DNA of 64,000 nucleotides, from positions 496,001-560,000 of the forward strand of contig NZ_JACJOT010000008.1 of NCBI RefSeq assembly GCF_014695715.1. The letters run 5' to 3'. Both the position numbers and the translations under genes were made by a program. The first letter of the stretch is position 1; the number at the start of each line of letters is the position of its first letter. Below are positions 38,647 through 46,389 of this stretch, piece after piece. Source of the stretch: Microcoleus sp. FACHB-68. GTDB lineage: Bacteria; Cyanobacteriota; Cyanobacteriia; Cyanobacteriales; Oscillatoriaceae. Under the pieces are notes generated by a model. It made no database searches. It saw only the letters and a program-made list of their open reading frames with translations, and was not told where the DNA came from.

Positions 38647-39315
38647 TTAAGTATTTTTCCCAGCGTTAATTTCAAGGGCACGATTGGCTACCACAAGCGT
38701 CTGCTGCGCTGCTTTCTCCTTACGTTCACTGTAGCGATCTGTTAGGTAATTAACTTGATCACGCAGGAGCATTGTAAATTTGTAAAGCTCCTCCATAACA
38801 TCAATGAGACGATCTCGATAAGGTGAATCCTTCATCGTGCCATCTTCATTAAACTCTTGATAAGCTTTAGCAACAGAAGACTGATTAGGTATGGTGAACA
38901 TCCGCATCCATCGCCCCAGAATTCGCAGCGTATTAACGGCATTAAAAGACTGAGAACCCCCACTTACTTGCATCACAGCCAAGGTTCTTCCTTGAGTGGG
39001 TCTCACTGCCCCAATACTTAAGGGAATCCAATCAATTTGGTTTTTCATAATGCCGCTAATATTGCCATGCAGCTCAGGACTCGACCACACCTGACCTTCA
39101 GACCACAAGCTCAATTCTCGTAACTCCTGCACCTTGGGATGTGTATCTTCTACACTGCCGTATATTGGTAATTCAAGAGGGTTGAAAAACCGGACTTCCG
39201 CACCAAATTCTTCGAGAATTCGAGCGGCTTCTTCTGCTAAGAGCCGGCTATAAGAACGCTCTCGTAAAGAGCCATACAAAAATAAAATTCTGGGCGGATG
39301 ATCAAAAGTTGTCAT
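38647..39315 (-). CDS. arsH: ArsH-type NADPH-dependent FMN reductase
   Basis: A 222-residue flavodoxin-like protein. Phosphate-loop motif [10 protein letters not shown] near the N-terminus, [28 protein letters not shown] and [15 protein letters not shown] are hallmarks of ArsH. Characterised ArsH proteins reduce FMN, oxidise organoarsenicals or reduce quinones and metals, and give arsenic or oxidative resistance. It lies 15 bp after arsC on the same strand, so the two are co-transcribed. Confidence 0.95.
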   Translation of the reverse strand: MTTFDHPPRILFLYGSLRERSYSRLLAEEAARILEEFGAEVRFFNPLELPIYGSVEDTHPKVQELRELSLWSEGQVWSSPELHGNISGIMKNQIDWIPLSIGAVRPTQGRTLAVMQVSGGSQSFNAVNTLRILGRWMRMFTIPNQSSVAKAYQEFNEDGTMKDSPYRDRLIDVMEELYKFTMLLRDQVNYLTDRYSERKEKAAQQTLVVANRALEINAGKNT

Positions 39316-39330
39316 AGAAATCAGCCTTCT

Positions 39331-39726
39331 TTAACTGAGAGTTTCAACGAGTTTTGCGACTCTTTCCTTAATTTCATCCCGCACTCGGTGAAATGTTTCC
39401 ACCGGCTGTCCATCTGGATCGTCTAGTTGCCAATCTTCAAATACGTCTCGTAGCACCCAAGCTTCTGGTAAATTAACACCACAGCCGCATAGGGAAATCA
39501 CCGCGTCATAGTTTTCTGCATTAAAATCACTTAACTGTTTGGAAGTTTGATCGGTTATATCAATACCGATTTCAGACATAACTTCCACAGCGGTGGGATG
39601 AACTCTGCTGCCTTCCAATCCGGAACTGGTGACAGAAATTTTGTCTTTTCCCAAGGTTCTGGCAAATCCCTCTGCCATCTGGGAACGGCAGGAATTTCTT
39701 TTGCAAACAAACATCACTCGTTTCAT
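39331..39726 (-). CDS. arsC: Arsenate reductase, low-molecular-weight PTP fold (cyanobacterial, glutaredoxin-linked)
   Basis: A 131-residue enzyme that reduces arsenate to arsenite. The P-loop is CKRNSCRS (Cys8, Cys13, Arg14). The second redox pair, Cys80 and Cys82 in SLCGCGVNLP, matches the residues used by Synechocystis ArsC, which couples to glutathione/glutaredoxin. DPDGQPVETFHRVRDEI follows near the end. It is part of an aquaporin-arsC-arsH run. Confidence 0.95.
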   Translation of the reverse strand: MKRVMFVCKRNSCRSQMAEGFARTLGKDKISVTSSGLEGSRVHPTAVEVMSEIGIDITDQTSKQLSDFNAENYDAVISLCGCGVNLPEAWVLRDVFEDWQLDDPDGQPVETFHRVRDEIKERVAKLVETLS

Positions 39727-39800
39727 GGCTGTTTTTAAAGATTAGTTATTAGATAATAGGGGAGATAGCGGCGTAACTAATTGACAGAACTTTCTGGGTT

Positions 39801-40514
39801 TCATTTAATATCTTGAAATCCCTGAGAAAGCTGCCGATAGACCAGCACAGCAAGTTGCGCTCCTAAAATAGGTGCAACCCAATAAACCCAATGATGCTGC
39901 CAAATACCGGCAGCTAAGGCGGGGCCAAACGATCTGGCGGGATTCATGCTTGCTCCTGTAATAGGACCCATGAAAGTTGCTTCCATTCCAACTGTTAACC
40001 CAATCGCTAAGCCGGCAAAGCCAATATGAGCGCGGCGATCAAGGCCAGACCCTAAAATGACCAGCATCAAGATGAAGGTGAGAATAGTTTCGAGCACAAA
40101 AGATTGTGACCAGTTACCGTTGAGTGGCAAAGTCGCCCCCAGTTTGGCAACCGATCCCAACGCAATTAGCAGCACCGTTGAGCCGGCAAACGCACCGATG
40201 CACTGCGCCAAAATATAGGGCAGTATCTTGTGTTTGGGAAAATAACCGCTTATCCAAAAACCCAGAGTCACAGCAGGGTTGAAATGAGCGCCGCTGAGAT
40301 GTCCCATTGTGTAAATTAAAGCGGCCACAACTGCCCCAAAGACGAAACTAACCCCAAGATGAGTAACAGCACCGCCGCTAAGTTGGTTTACCATGACTGC
40401 GCCGGTGCCGGCAAACACCAGAATGAACGTACCGATACCCTCTGCAAGCGCCTCTCGCCAGCAGTAAAAAATCGATTTCTGTAAAGCCATGTTAAAGTCT
40501 GACTTTTTGCCCAT
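39801..40514 (-). CDS. MIP-family channel (AqpS-like aquaglyceroporin) in the ars operon
   Basis: A 237-residue channel with six membrane helices and both half-helix motifs: HFNPAVTLG (NPA) and SMNPARSFGPAL (NPA). An ATG eight codons in (40490) is an alternative start. In Sinorhizobium meliloti the order arsR-aqpS-arsC-arsH is established, and AqpS lets arsenite leave the cell in place of an ArsB/Acr3 pump. The same neighbours are present here and no ArsB or Acr3 is in the window, so an arsenite-exit role is a reasonable inference. Confidence 0.9.
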   Translation of the reverse strand: MGKKSDFNMALQKSIFYCWREALAEGIGTFILVFAGTGAVMVNQLSGGAVTHLGVSFVFGAVVAALIYTMGHLSGAHFNPAVTLGFWISGYFPKHKILPYILAQCIGAFAGSTVLLIALGSVAKLGATLPLNGNWSQSFVLETILTFILMLVILGSGLDRRAHIGFAGLAIGLTVGMEATFMGPITGASMNPARSFGPALAAGIWQHHWVYWVAPILGAQLAVLVYRQLSQGFQDIK

Positions 40515-40538
40515 CTGATGTATCCGCAGCTTTTATGA

Positions 40539-40610
40539 TTAGACTTTTTCTTGTTTGCGTAAGAACTCGCCTAGCGTCAAGTTAAGCTGAGCCTTGCCTT
40601 CAAATACTGT
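40539..40610 (-). pseudogene. Orphan copy of the tail found at the end of the truncated pstS
   Basis: On the minus strand these 24 codons end in a stop and encode FEGKAQLNLTLGEFLRKQEK plus one residue. Seventeen of 21 residues match the end of the truncated PstS frame at 44673-44741, and most base differences are silent or conservative. No start codon or body is attached, so this is a gene remnant. The two copies lie on either side of pstS-pstC-pstA. Confidence 0.65.
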
Positions 40611-40651
40611 CCCGGCCCCAATATCCTTTCTAAGGCGCACAAAGTTATCAT

Positions 40652-40667
40652 ATCAATAAAAATTGAT
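40652..40667. promoter_or_regulatory. Possible ArsR operator (ATCAAT-AAAA-ATTGAT)
   Basis: A perfect 6-4-6 inverted repeat about 140 bp upstream of the aquaporin-arsC-arsH genes. ATCAA-Nx-TTGAT is the usual form of ArsR-family operators. An arsR gene is 4.6 kb away on the same strand. Confidence 0.4.
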
Positions 40668-40768
40668 TTATGAAAATATTTAAATAAAAATTGATAAATA
40701 TAGATAATCCTTGCTAAAACGTAGCTTTGGGGCTTTTCATAAAACTAATTTTTTTGCTATGCGCCCTC

Positions 40769-40799
40769 TATCAATTAGCTATTTCAAAATAAATTGATA
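40769..40799. promoter_or_regulatory. Second ArsR-operator-like inverted repeat (TATCAATT...AATTGATA)
   Basis: Perfect 8-bp arms with a 15-nt spacer, about 255 bp upstream of the aquaporin gene. The arms share the ATCAATT core with the site at 40652. The long spacer is less typical of a single ArsR site. Confidence 0.3.
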
Positions 40800-41024
40800 T
40801 AACGTGATAGCGTTTTTGTATAAAATTTTTAAATAAATGACGGTATGTTATATAAAATTACATAACTTATGTATAAAGCGAGAATAATCAAAACTACTAA
40901 ATCAGTTCCGATGAAATTCAATATTTAAGCACTAAGTATCGAATGATCACTTTGGCTTTTTGAATAGGGTTTATAGCAGTTACCACAAACCCTGAACAAT
41001 GAACCCTTAACAGATTGATAGGAG

Positions 41025-41939
41025 TTAATAGACTTTACGAGCCGTAGCGAAACGGGAAATAATGCTGGTGAGCAAGACAAGCAGCACGAGGATGAGCGCT
41101 GCTGCCCAAGCAAGCTCTTTCTGGTTTTCGTAGGGACGAGTGGCGAAGTTATAGACTAAAACGGCGAGAGAAGCTGCCGGCTGATTCAACGCTTCTACTC
41201 CATTCTGCGTAATTGGCAAGTAATACTGGCTGAAAAGCGCGGTAAACAGAAGGGGTGCGGTTTCTCCAGCCGCACGAGCAACTGCTAGGGTGGTGCCGGT
41301 GACAATGGCGGGTAAGGCTGCCGGTAAAACAACCCGCGCCACCGTTTGAAAGTTAGTGGCTCCCAAACCCAGTGCGCCTTGTCTGGTTTCCTGGGGCACG
41401 AGCTTGAGTGATTCTTCTGTGGCTCGGACAATGATGGGCAACATCAGCACGGATAAGGCAAAGCCGCCGGCGAAAGCTGAGTAATTTTTTGTCGTGAGTA
41501 CGAAGACGCCGTAAGCAAATACGCCCACAATGATCGAAGGGACGCCACTAAGAACGTTGGTGAAAAAGCGAATCCAGCTCGCAAACTGAGTGCCGGCAGC
41601 AAATTCAGATACATAGACTGCTGCCAAGACGCCAACGGGAATGCTGATCAGCGCTCCAAACGCCACCATAATCAGTGTTCCTTGGATGGCATTGCCAAAG
41701 CCTCCACCCGCCTGTAATGCCACCGGCGGCAGTTCAGTGAAGACGCCCAGGTTGATTCGGCTGGCTCCTTTGATAATGACGTAGGAAAGGACTGCAACGA
41801 GCGGCAGCAGGGCGATGGCAGCCGCAGAGAATGTCAAGCCGGTCATGAGCGTCCCAAACAGCGTCCGGGGAGAATTAGGTGAGCGCGTTAGGGTATTGCT
41901 AGGGTAGCCAGAAGCGGTGCGATTTGGGTTGGCAGGCAT
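41025..41939 (-). CDS. pstA: Phosphate ABC transporter permease PstA
   Basis: A 304-residue inner-membrane permease with about six helices. The ABC coupling loop is visible as EESLKLVPQETRQGALGLGAT, and AGETAPLLFT is the PstA family signature. Together with PstC it forms the channel for phosphate delivered by PstS. The frame is open to 42005, but the ATG at 41939 starts the conserved protein. It is 68 bp downstream of pstC. Usually pstB follows; here it does not. Confidence 0.95.
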   Translation of the reverse strand: MPANPNRTASGYPSNTLTRSPNSPRTLFGTLMTGLTFSAAAIALLPLVAVLSYVIIKGASRINLGVFTELPPVALQAGGGFGNAIQGTLIMVAFGALISIPVGVLAAVYVSEFAAGTQFASWIRFFTNVLSGVPSIIVGVFAYGVFVLTTKNYSAFAGGFALSVLMLPIIVRATEESLKLVPQETRQGALGLGATNFQTVARVVLPAALPAIVTGTTLAVARAAGETAPLLFTALFSQYYLPITQNGVEALNQPAASLAVLVYNFATRPYENQKELAWAAALILVLLVLLTSIISRFATARKVY

Positions 41940-42007
41940 GATAGTTAAGAATGAAAAATGAAGAAGGAAGAAAGCAGAATGAGAAATTAATTCTGCTTTC
42001 TGCATTT

Positions 42008-42970
42008 TTAGATTCGCTGAACCCGCCGCACTAGAATTTCAGCCAGGATATTGACTAATAGCGTCAGCGCAAACAGCATTAAGGATGCATACATCAGTGC
42101 AGAGACTTGCAAACCACTCGCCTCTGCGAATTGATTCGCCAGCAGCGAGGCAACGGTATTCGCCGGCTTTAAAATCGAAACATTGATATTGTTGGCATTT
42201 CCGATGAGCATCGTTACCGCCATTGTCTCGCCCAAAGCGCGGCCTAATGCCAGCATGACTGCCCCTACAATTCCAGAAAAGGCTGCCGGGACGAGGATTT
42301 TAATAATCGTTTCCCAACGAGTTGCGCCCAAACCCATTGACGCTTGTCGCAGATCCGGTGGCAGGGAAATTAACGAATCGCGGGAGATGACAGCAATTGT
42401 CGGTAAAACCATAATTGCCAAAACCACCCCTGCCGGCAGCATTCCTAAACCTGTAGCGCTCGGAGGCTCATTAAAAATCGGTATCCAGGGAAAAGCTTCG
42501 TAGAGCCAACGACCGACCTCTTTAAAAATAGGAACGATCACAAACAGCCCCCAAAGCCCATACACAACGCTGGGAATGGCTGCTAAGAGTTCTACCAAGA
42601 AAGCTAAGGCTACTTGAACCTTGGGCGGCAAGAAGTCCTCGCTCAGAAATAGCGCGACTCCCAATCCTACGGGGATCGCAAAAAATAGGGCGATGACTGC
42701 ACTGATGAGAGTGCCGTAGAGCTGAGGCAGTGCCCCAAACTGATCACGCACAGGGTCCCAGCTTGTAGAAAAAAGAAACCCCAAGCCAAACTTTTCAATT
42801 GCCGGCAGCGCTTGCATCCCTACTAAGAAGGTGATCCACAGCAAAATTCCCACAATGGAGAGGGCGCAAAATAGGGTGAGCGGGACAAAGATTTTATTCA
42901 TCCACAGCTCAAGGGTTTCTCCAAAATTGAGCGAACGATTTTTCCCGCTGCTTTGCGAATGACTGCTCAT
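42008..42970 (-). CDS. pstC: Phosphate ABC transporter permease PstC
   Basis: A 320-residue permease with six or more membrane helices. Signatures: FLFSTSWDPVRDQFGALPQLYGTLI near the start, ELLAAIPSVVYGLWG, the coupling loop DSLISLPPDLRQASMGLGAT, and GRALGETMAVTMLIGN. It pairs with PstA. It lies 290 bp after pstS, and the gap contains a strong hairpin that may reduce read-through from pstS. Confidence 0.96.
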   Translation of the reverse strand: MSSHSQSSGKNRSLNFGETLELWMNKIFVPLTLFCALSIVGILLWITFLVGMQALPAIEKFGLGFLFSTSWDPVRDQFGALPQLYGTLISAVIALFFAIPVGLGVALFLSEDFLPPKVQVALAFLVELLAAIPSVVYGLWGLFVIVPIFKEVGRWLYEAFPWIPIFNEPPSATGLGMLPAGVVLAIMVLPTIAVISRDSLISLPPDLRQASMGLGATRWETIIKILVPAAFSGIVGAVMLALGRALGETMAVTMLIGNANNINVSILKPANTVASLLANQFAEASGLQVSALMYASLMLFALTLLVNILAEILVRRVQRI

Positions 42971-43173
42971 AATTAACCTTTTTACAGAAAAAGCTGAAAA
43001 TGGCCGTTCAGCTAAAAAACAAAATTGTTTAGGTATTTACAGCTTGCTCAGCAATCATCAATTATTTGTATTAACCCAATGACTGATGATAAAAAACTGA
43101 AATATTTATTGATGCAGTTAAATGCTTAGCCGCTTATATATTTTACTGGTAAGCAGCCAAAAACAAAAAGTCA

Positions 43174-43203
43174 AAAGGTAAAAGACCCTGAGCTTTTACC
43201 TTT
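43174..43203 (-). terminator. Hairpin between pstS and pstC (attenuator-like)
   Basis: AAAGGTAAAAG (43174-43184) pairs perfectly with CTTTTACCTTT (43193-43203) around an 8-nt loop. In the minus-strand transcript the stem is followed by TTGACTTTTTGTTTTT, a U-rich tract. Partial termination here would make PstS in excess over PstC and PstA, as is common for binding-protein transporters. Confidence 0.55.
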
Positions 43204-43260
43204 GGCTTTTTGACACTTAGCCTGGACTACAGGCAGGAAATTGTCTTAGCCGGCACAAAC

Positions 43261-44379
43261 CTAGGAAGGGCTAATGGCCTCAACTGCCGGTTGAACTTTG
43301 TCAACAACTTCTTTTGGCAGGGGGATATAGCCGAGGTCTGAGCTGAACTTCTGTCCGTCAGTCAGCCCCCATTTAATCACATCCTCCATTGCTTTGGCTT
43401 TGGCTGGATCGCTGAACTCCTTGGGCACCAACAACCAAGTATAGGTGACGATGGGATAGGATTCATTTCCTTCCGGGTCAGCAATGAACGCGCGGAAATT
43501 TTCGGGAAGTTGAACCGCAGCAAGGGTTTTGGAGGATGCTTCGGGAGTCGGTTCAACGAACTGACCGGCTTTGTTTTCCAACGATGCCATACTCAAGCCG
43601 TTGTTTTTGGCGTAGCCGTATTCAACATAACCGATGGCACCTTCAGTCTGCTTCAGCAGTTCTGTGACGCCTTCGTTACCCTTTGCACCGCTGCCAACCG
43701 GCCACTGCACGGTTTTCCCTTCACCTGGGCCGGCCTTCCAATCGGCGCTAATCGCACTCAGGTGTTTGGTGAACACGCCGGTGGTGCCGCTACCGTCTGA
43801 ACGGTAAATCACGCTGATCGCTTTGTCTGGCAGTTTTGCATCCGGATTGGCTGCCGCGATCGCAGGGTCGTTCCAATTCGTGATTTTGCCGAGGAGAATA
43901 TCGCTATAAACTTGGCGCGGGAGTTTGAGATTCTCAACGCCCGGAACATTGTAAGCGAGCACGATACTGCCGGCTGTCATCGGCACCATGAGAACGCCTT
44001 TTTGGGCTTTCGTGATTTCATCGTCCTTCATGGCGGTGTCGCTGGCCCCAAAGTCTACCGTTCCTTCGGTAAACTGGTTCACCCCAGCTCCACTACCAAC
44101 AGATTGGTAGCTAACTTGGACGTTGGGATTTGCTTTGTTGTACTCATTAAACCAAACTTCATACAACGGTGCTGGAAACGAAGCACCCGCTCCATTAAGT
44201 CTGACATTCTCACCCCCAGCTGCCGTTGTTGCGGCTGGAGATGCGTTCGATCCAGATGTTGTGCTGCCGGTGTTACCCGCGTTATTAGAATTTGTGCCGC
44301 TACAAGCAGCTAAGCTAAATGAAAGTGCGATCGCCGAGGCGACAAACGCACTGCGAGTTGAGCGAAGTTGAGACAACAT
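43261..44379 (-). CDS. pstS: Phosphate-binding lipoprotein PstS
   Basis: A 372-residue periplasmic binding protein. The signal peptide ends in the lipobox LAAC, followed by a Ser/Thr/Asn-rich tether. Phosphate-site segments are visible: LNGAGASFPAPLY, QSVGSGAGVNQF, VDFGASD, and YRSDGSGTTGVFTKHL. It delivers phosphate (and, less selectively, arsenate) to PstCA. The frame extends six codons upstream, but the ATG at 44379 directly precedes the signal peptide. A PHO box with exact spacing lies 76-105 bp upstream. Confidence 0.96.
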   Translation of the reverse strand: MLSQLRSTRSAFVASAIALSFSLAACSGTNSNNAGNTGSTTSGSNASPAATTAAGGENVRLNGAGASFPAPLYEVWFNEYNKANPNVQVSYQSVGSGAGVNQFTEGTVDFGASDTAMKDDEITKAQKGVLMVPMTAGSIVLAYNVPGVENLKLPRQVYSDILLGKITNWNDPAIAAANPDAKLPDKAISVIYRSDGSGTTGVFTKHLSAISADWKAGPGEGKTVQWPVGSGAKGNEGVTELLKQTEGAIGYVEYGYAKNNGLSMASLENKAGQFVEPTPEASSKTLAAVQLPENFRAFIADPEGNESYPIVTYTWLLVPKEFSDPAKAKAMEDVIKWGLTDGQKFSSDLGYIPLPKEVVDKVQPAVEAISPS

Positions 44380-44454
44380 ATTATTCCCTGAACACACTTA
44401 CAGGTGAATTCTCCCAAGCGTACGGGTTAACTGTAAACATCAAAGTCAATAATT

Positions 44455-44484
44455 GAGTTAAAATTCTATTAACTTCCGGTTAAA
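44455..44484 (-). promoter_or_regulatory. PHO box of pstS (three repeats at 11-bp spacing)
   Basis: On the minus strand: TTTAACCG-GAA-GTTAATAG-AAT-TTTAACTC. The three TTAA cores start at 44480, 44469 and 44458, exactly 11 bp apart, with the 8+3 pattern of the cyanobacterial PHO box (PyTTAAPyPyW) and the correct orientation toward pstS. Expected binder: SphR. Confidence 0.75.
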
Positions 44485-44672
44485 TCCAAGTAAACTGCTA
44501 AGCCGTCTTGCCTTCCCTAAAAGGCTTTCCAGACTCCCTTGAGATTATTTACCGGCGGGGATTGACATTTGCAACTGATTAAGTATCGCTTCTGCAATGA
44601 TCCCTAGCGTGCTAAAATTCCTAACCTTGATATTAACGCACTCTCTCAATGTCCGATGTGCCGGTTAGAGAA

Positions 44673-45101
44673 CTAAAACTTTTCCTGTTTGCGTAATAAC
44701 TCGCCCAGTGTCAAGTTGAACTGAGCTTTTCCATCAAAAGTCAGGGCATCAAATGCAATGGGTAATTCTATATAAGGTACACCAGCGTTTCTGCAAGCTT
44801 CCATCTCTTTGGGTTGGATGGGGCGAGAGGCGTTGCTGATATCGGTTTCACCGGCACAAAATTTTCTCAACCCACCGCCGGTGCCGGTGAAGTCCACGTT
44901 GATCGCAACGTCCTCTGTTTGCCTTTGTTGAAACTCTTTTGCTACCGCCTGCGTAATCGGAAACACGGTGCTAGATCCATCAATTAAAATTGATAATGGC
45001 TGCGACCTAGCACGACTACAGGCGTTGAGCGTCACACCGGCACCGCTCGTTAGCACGAAAAGACACAGCCCAAAAGCAACCTGTTTCGTTGTTGTTTTCA
45101 T
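44673..45101 (-). CDS. Truncated PstS-like lipoprotein with foreign C-terminal tail
   Basis: A 142-codon frame. Residues 1-120 are the first part of a second, different PstS-family protein: lipobox LNAC, then [38 protein letters not shown] and [10 protein letters not shown] full protein of this type should run to roughly 300 residues or more. Instead it joins directly to the [20 protein letters not shown] tail, a sequence also found alone at 40539-40610. It therefore looks like an internal deletion or recombination product that kept reading frame. It could still be made and exported but lacks the second half of the binding site, so phosphate binding is unlikely. It lies 116 bp downstream of arsR. 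Confidence 0.7.
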   Translation of the reverse strand: MKTTTKQVAFGLCLFVLTSGAGVTLNACSRARSQPLSILIDGSSTVFPITQAVAKEFQQRQTEDVAINVDFTGTGGGLRKFCAGETDISNASRPIQPKEMEACRNAGVPYIELPIAFDALTFDGKAQFNLTLGELLRKQEKF

Positions 45102-45145
45102 TGGCTTAATCCGAATGACAAGACTGAGGGAACTCCTCTATCATT

Positions 45146-45159
45146 TCAAATAAATTTGA
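45146..45159. promoter_or_regulatory. ArsR-operator-like palindrome (TCAAAT-AA-ATTTGA)
   Basis: A perfect 6-2-6 inverted repeat in the 116-bp gap between arsR and the truncated pstS, 45 bp upstream of the latter. It resembles the palindromes before the aquaporin gene in composition. Confidence 0.35.
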
Positions 45160-45217
45160 TTTAACAAGCCAAAGTTAGCTGGGATGAGGCAGGAAGAATA
45201 TTAAGAAAGTTAATGAA

Positions 45218-45547
45218 TTAAGAGGCGTCCTGGCATCGGCGCACCGGCAGAATTGCACTAAAGCGCCGGTATTCGGCCAAATATTGCTCAAGCACTACAA
45301 ATTGAGGCAAATTAAGACTGTAGTAAATCCAGCGTCCTTCCTGACGGGCGCGAACCAGCGCCGCTTCTTTGAGCGTTTTCAGGTGAAAAGACAGCTTAGA
45401 CTGACTCACTTCCAACTGTTCGCAGAGATCGCACACGCATAACTCGCGATCGCGCAGCAGATCCAAAACTTGCAGCCGGATCGGGTCAGATAGGGCGTGA
45501 AAACCGGCAATCATTTCAGCCGATGTTGTGGTCGAAGGTTGTCCCAT
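45218..45547 (-). CDS. arsR: ArsR/SmtB-family arsenite-responsive repressor
   Basis: A 109-residue winged-helix repressor. The metalloid site ELCVCDLCEQL carries Cys37, Cys39 and Cys42, the ELCVCDL box that defines As(III)/Sb(III) sensors. The recognition helix is VSQSKLSFHLKTLKEA, followed by the wing RQEGRWIYYSL. Arsenite binding should release it from DNA. A TTG one codon upstream is possible; the ATG at 45547 is used. It is probably the regulator of the aquaporin-arsC-arsH genes 5 kb away on the same strand. Confidence 0.94.
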   Translation of the reverse strand: MGQPSTTTSAEMIAGFHALSDPIRLQVLDLLRDRELCVCDLCEQLEVSQSKLSFHLKTLKEAALVRARQEGRWIYYSLNLPQFVVLEQYLAEYRRFSAILPVRRCQDAS

Positions 45548-45560
45548 CAATTTTTTTGAA
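45546..45560. promoter_or_regulatory. Possible ArsR autoregulatory site over the arsR start
   Basis: ATCAA-N5-TTGAA overlaps the arsR start codon, a position suited to autorepression. One arm base breaks perfect symmetry. Confidence 0.3.
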
Positions 45561-45642
45561 CTTTAACTTCATTCTAAACGTCCCTAGCAGGGGTACCGTT
45601 AACCTCGCTAGGATCAAACCTGTACGCTTACTCTAAATCCCA

Positions 45643-46389
45643 ATGCTGCTGCACTTAAGTACCTGGCCAGAAGTTGAGGCTTACCTCGAAACATCCACCG
45701 GCATCATCCTTCCCATCGGTTCGACGGAACAACATGGCCCAACCGGCTTGATCGGCACCGATGCCATTTGTGCCGAAGCGATTTCACGGGGGGTTGGAGA
45801 AGCCTGCAATGCCCTAGTTGGCCCAACAATTAATGTCGGCATGGCACTACACCACACCGGCTTTCCTGGCACGATTAGCCTGCGTCCTAGCACGATGATT
45901 TTGTTGGTTCGTGATTATGTTGCCGGCTTAGCCAAAGCCGGATTTACCAAGTTTTTCTTTATTAATGGCCACGGTGGCAACATCGCTACGCTCAAGGCCG
46001 GTTTCTCCGAAACTTATGCAATCTTGGCAGAGTTAAATATTACTAATGCAGATCGGGTGCGGTGTCAAGTTGGCAACTGGTTCATGTGCGGATCAGTTTA
46101 TAAACTTGCCAAGGAGTTATATGGCGACCAAGAAGGTTCCCATGCGACACCCAGCGAGGTCGCGCTGACTCAGTATGTCTATCCAGAGGCGATTAAACAA
46201 GCACCGCTTTCAGCAGAGGTAGCCGGTGGTCATGCAATTTATGGGGCTGCTGACTTTCGCCGGCGCTACCCTGACGGTCGAATGGGTTCAAATCCTGCTT
46301 TGGCAACGCCTGAACATGGCAAGCAATTTTATGAGCTGGCGGTCAAAGAATTGAGTAATTCCTATTTGGAGTTTCTTACAGCAGAATAA
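45643..46389 (+). CDS. Creatininase-family amidohydrolase
   Basis: A 248-residue metal-dependent hydrolase. Metal-binding signatures of the family are present: ILPIGSTEQHGPTG with Glu and His, GTDAICAEAI with Asp, FFINGHGGN with His, and an EGSHATPSEVA segment with Glu and His. Relatives hydrolyse creatinine, formamidopyrimidines or mycofactocin precursors; the true substrate here cannot be told. It is divergent from arsR and has no obvious partner. Confidence 0.9.
   Translation: MLLHLSTWPEVEAYLETSTGIILPIGSTEQHGPTGLIGTDAICAEAISRGVGEACNALVGPTINVGMALHHTGFPGTISLRPSTMILLVRDYVAGLAKAGFTKFFFINGHGGNIATLKAGFSETYAILAELNITNADRVRCQVGNWFMCGSVYKLAKELYGDQEGSHATPSEVALTQYVYPEAIKQAPLSAEVAGGHAIYGAADFRRRYPDGRMGSNPALATPEHGKQFYELAVKELSNSYLEFLTAE

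Larger units (their letters stand above)
40515..41024. other. 510-bp AT-rich intergenic region upstream of the aquaporin gene
   Basis: It contains, listed separately, a PstS-tail remnant (40539-40610) and two ArsR-operator-like palindromes. The remaining sequence is strongly AT-rich and holds no recognisable gene; in particular no pstB follows pstA here. Confidence 0.5.
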
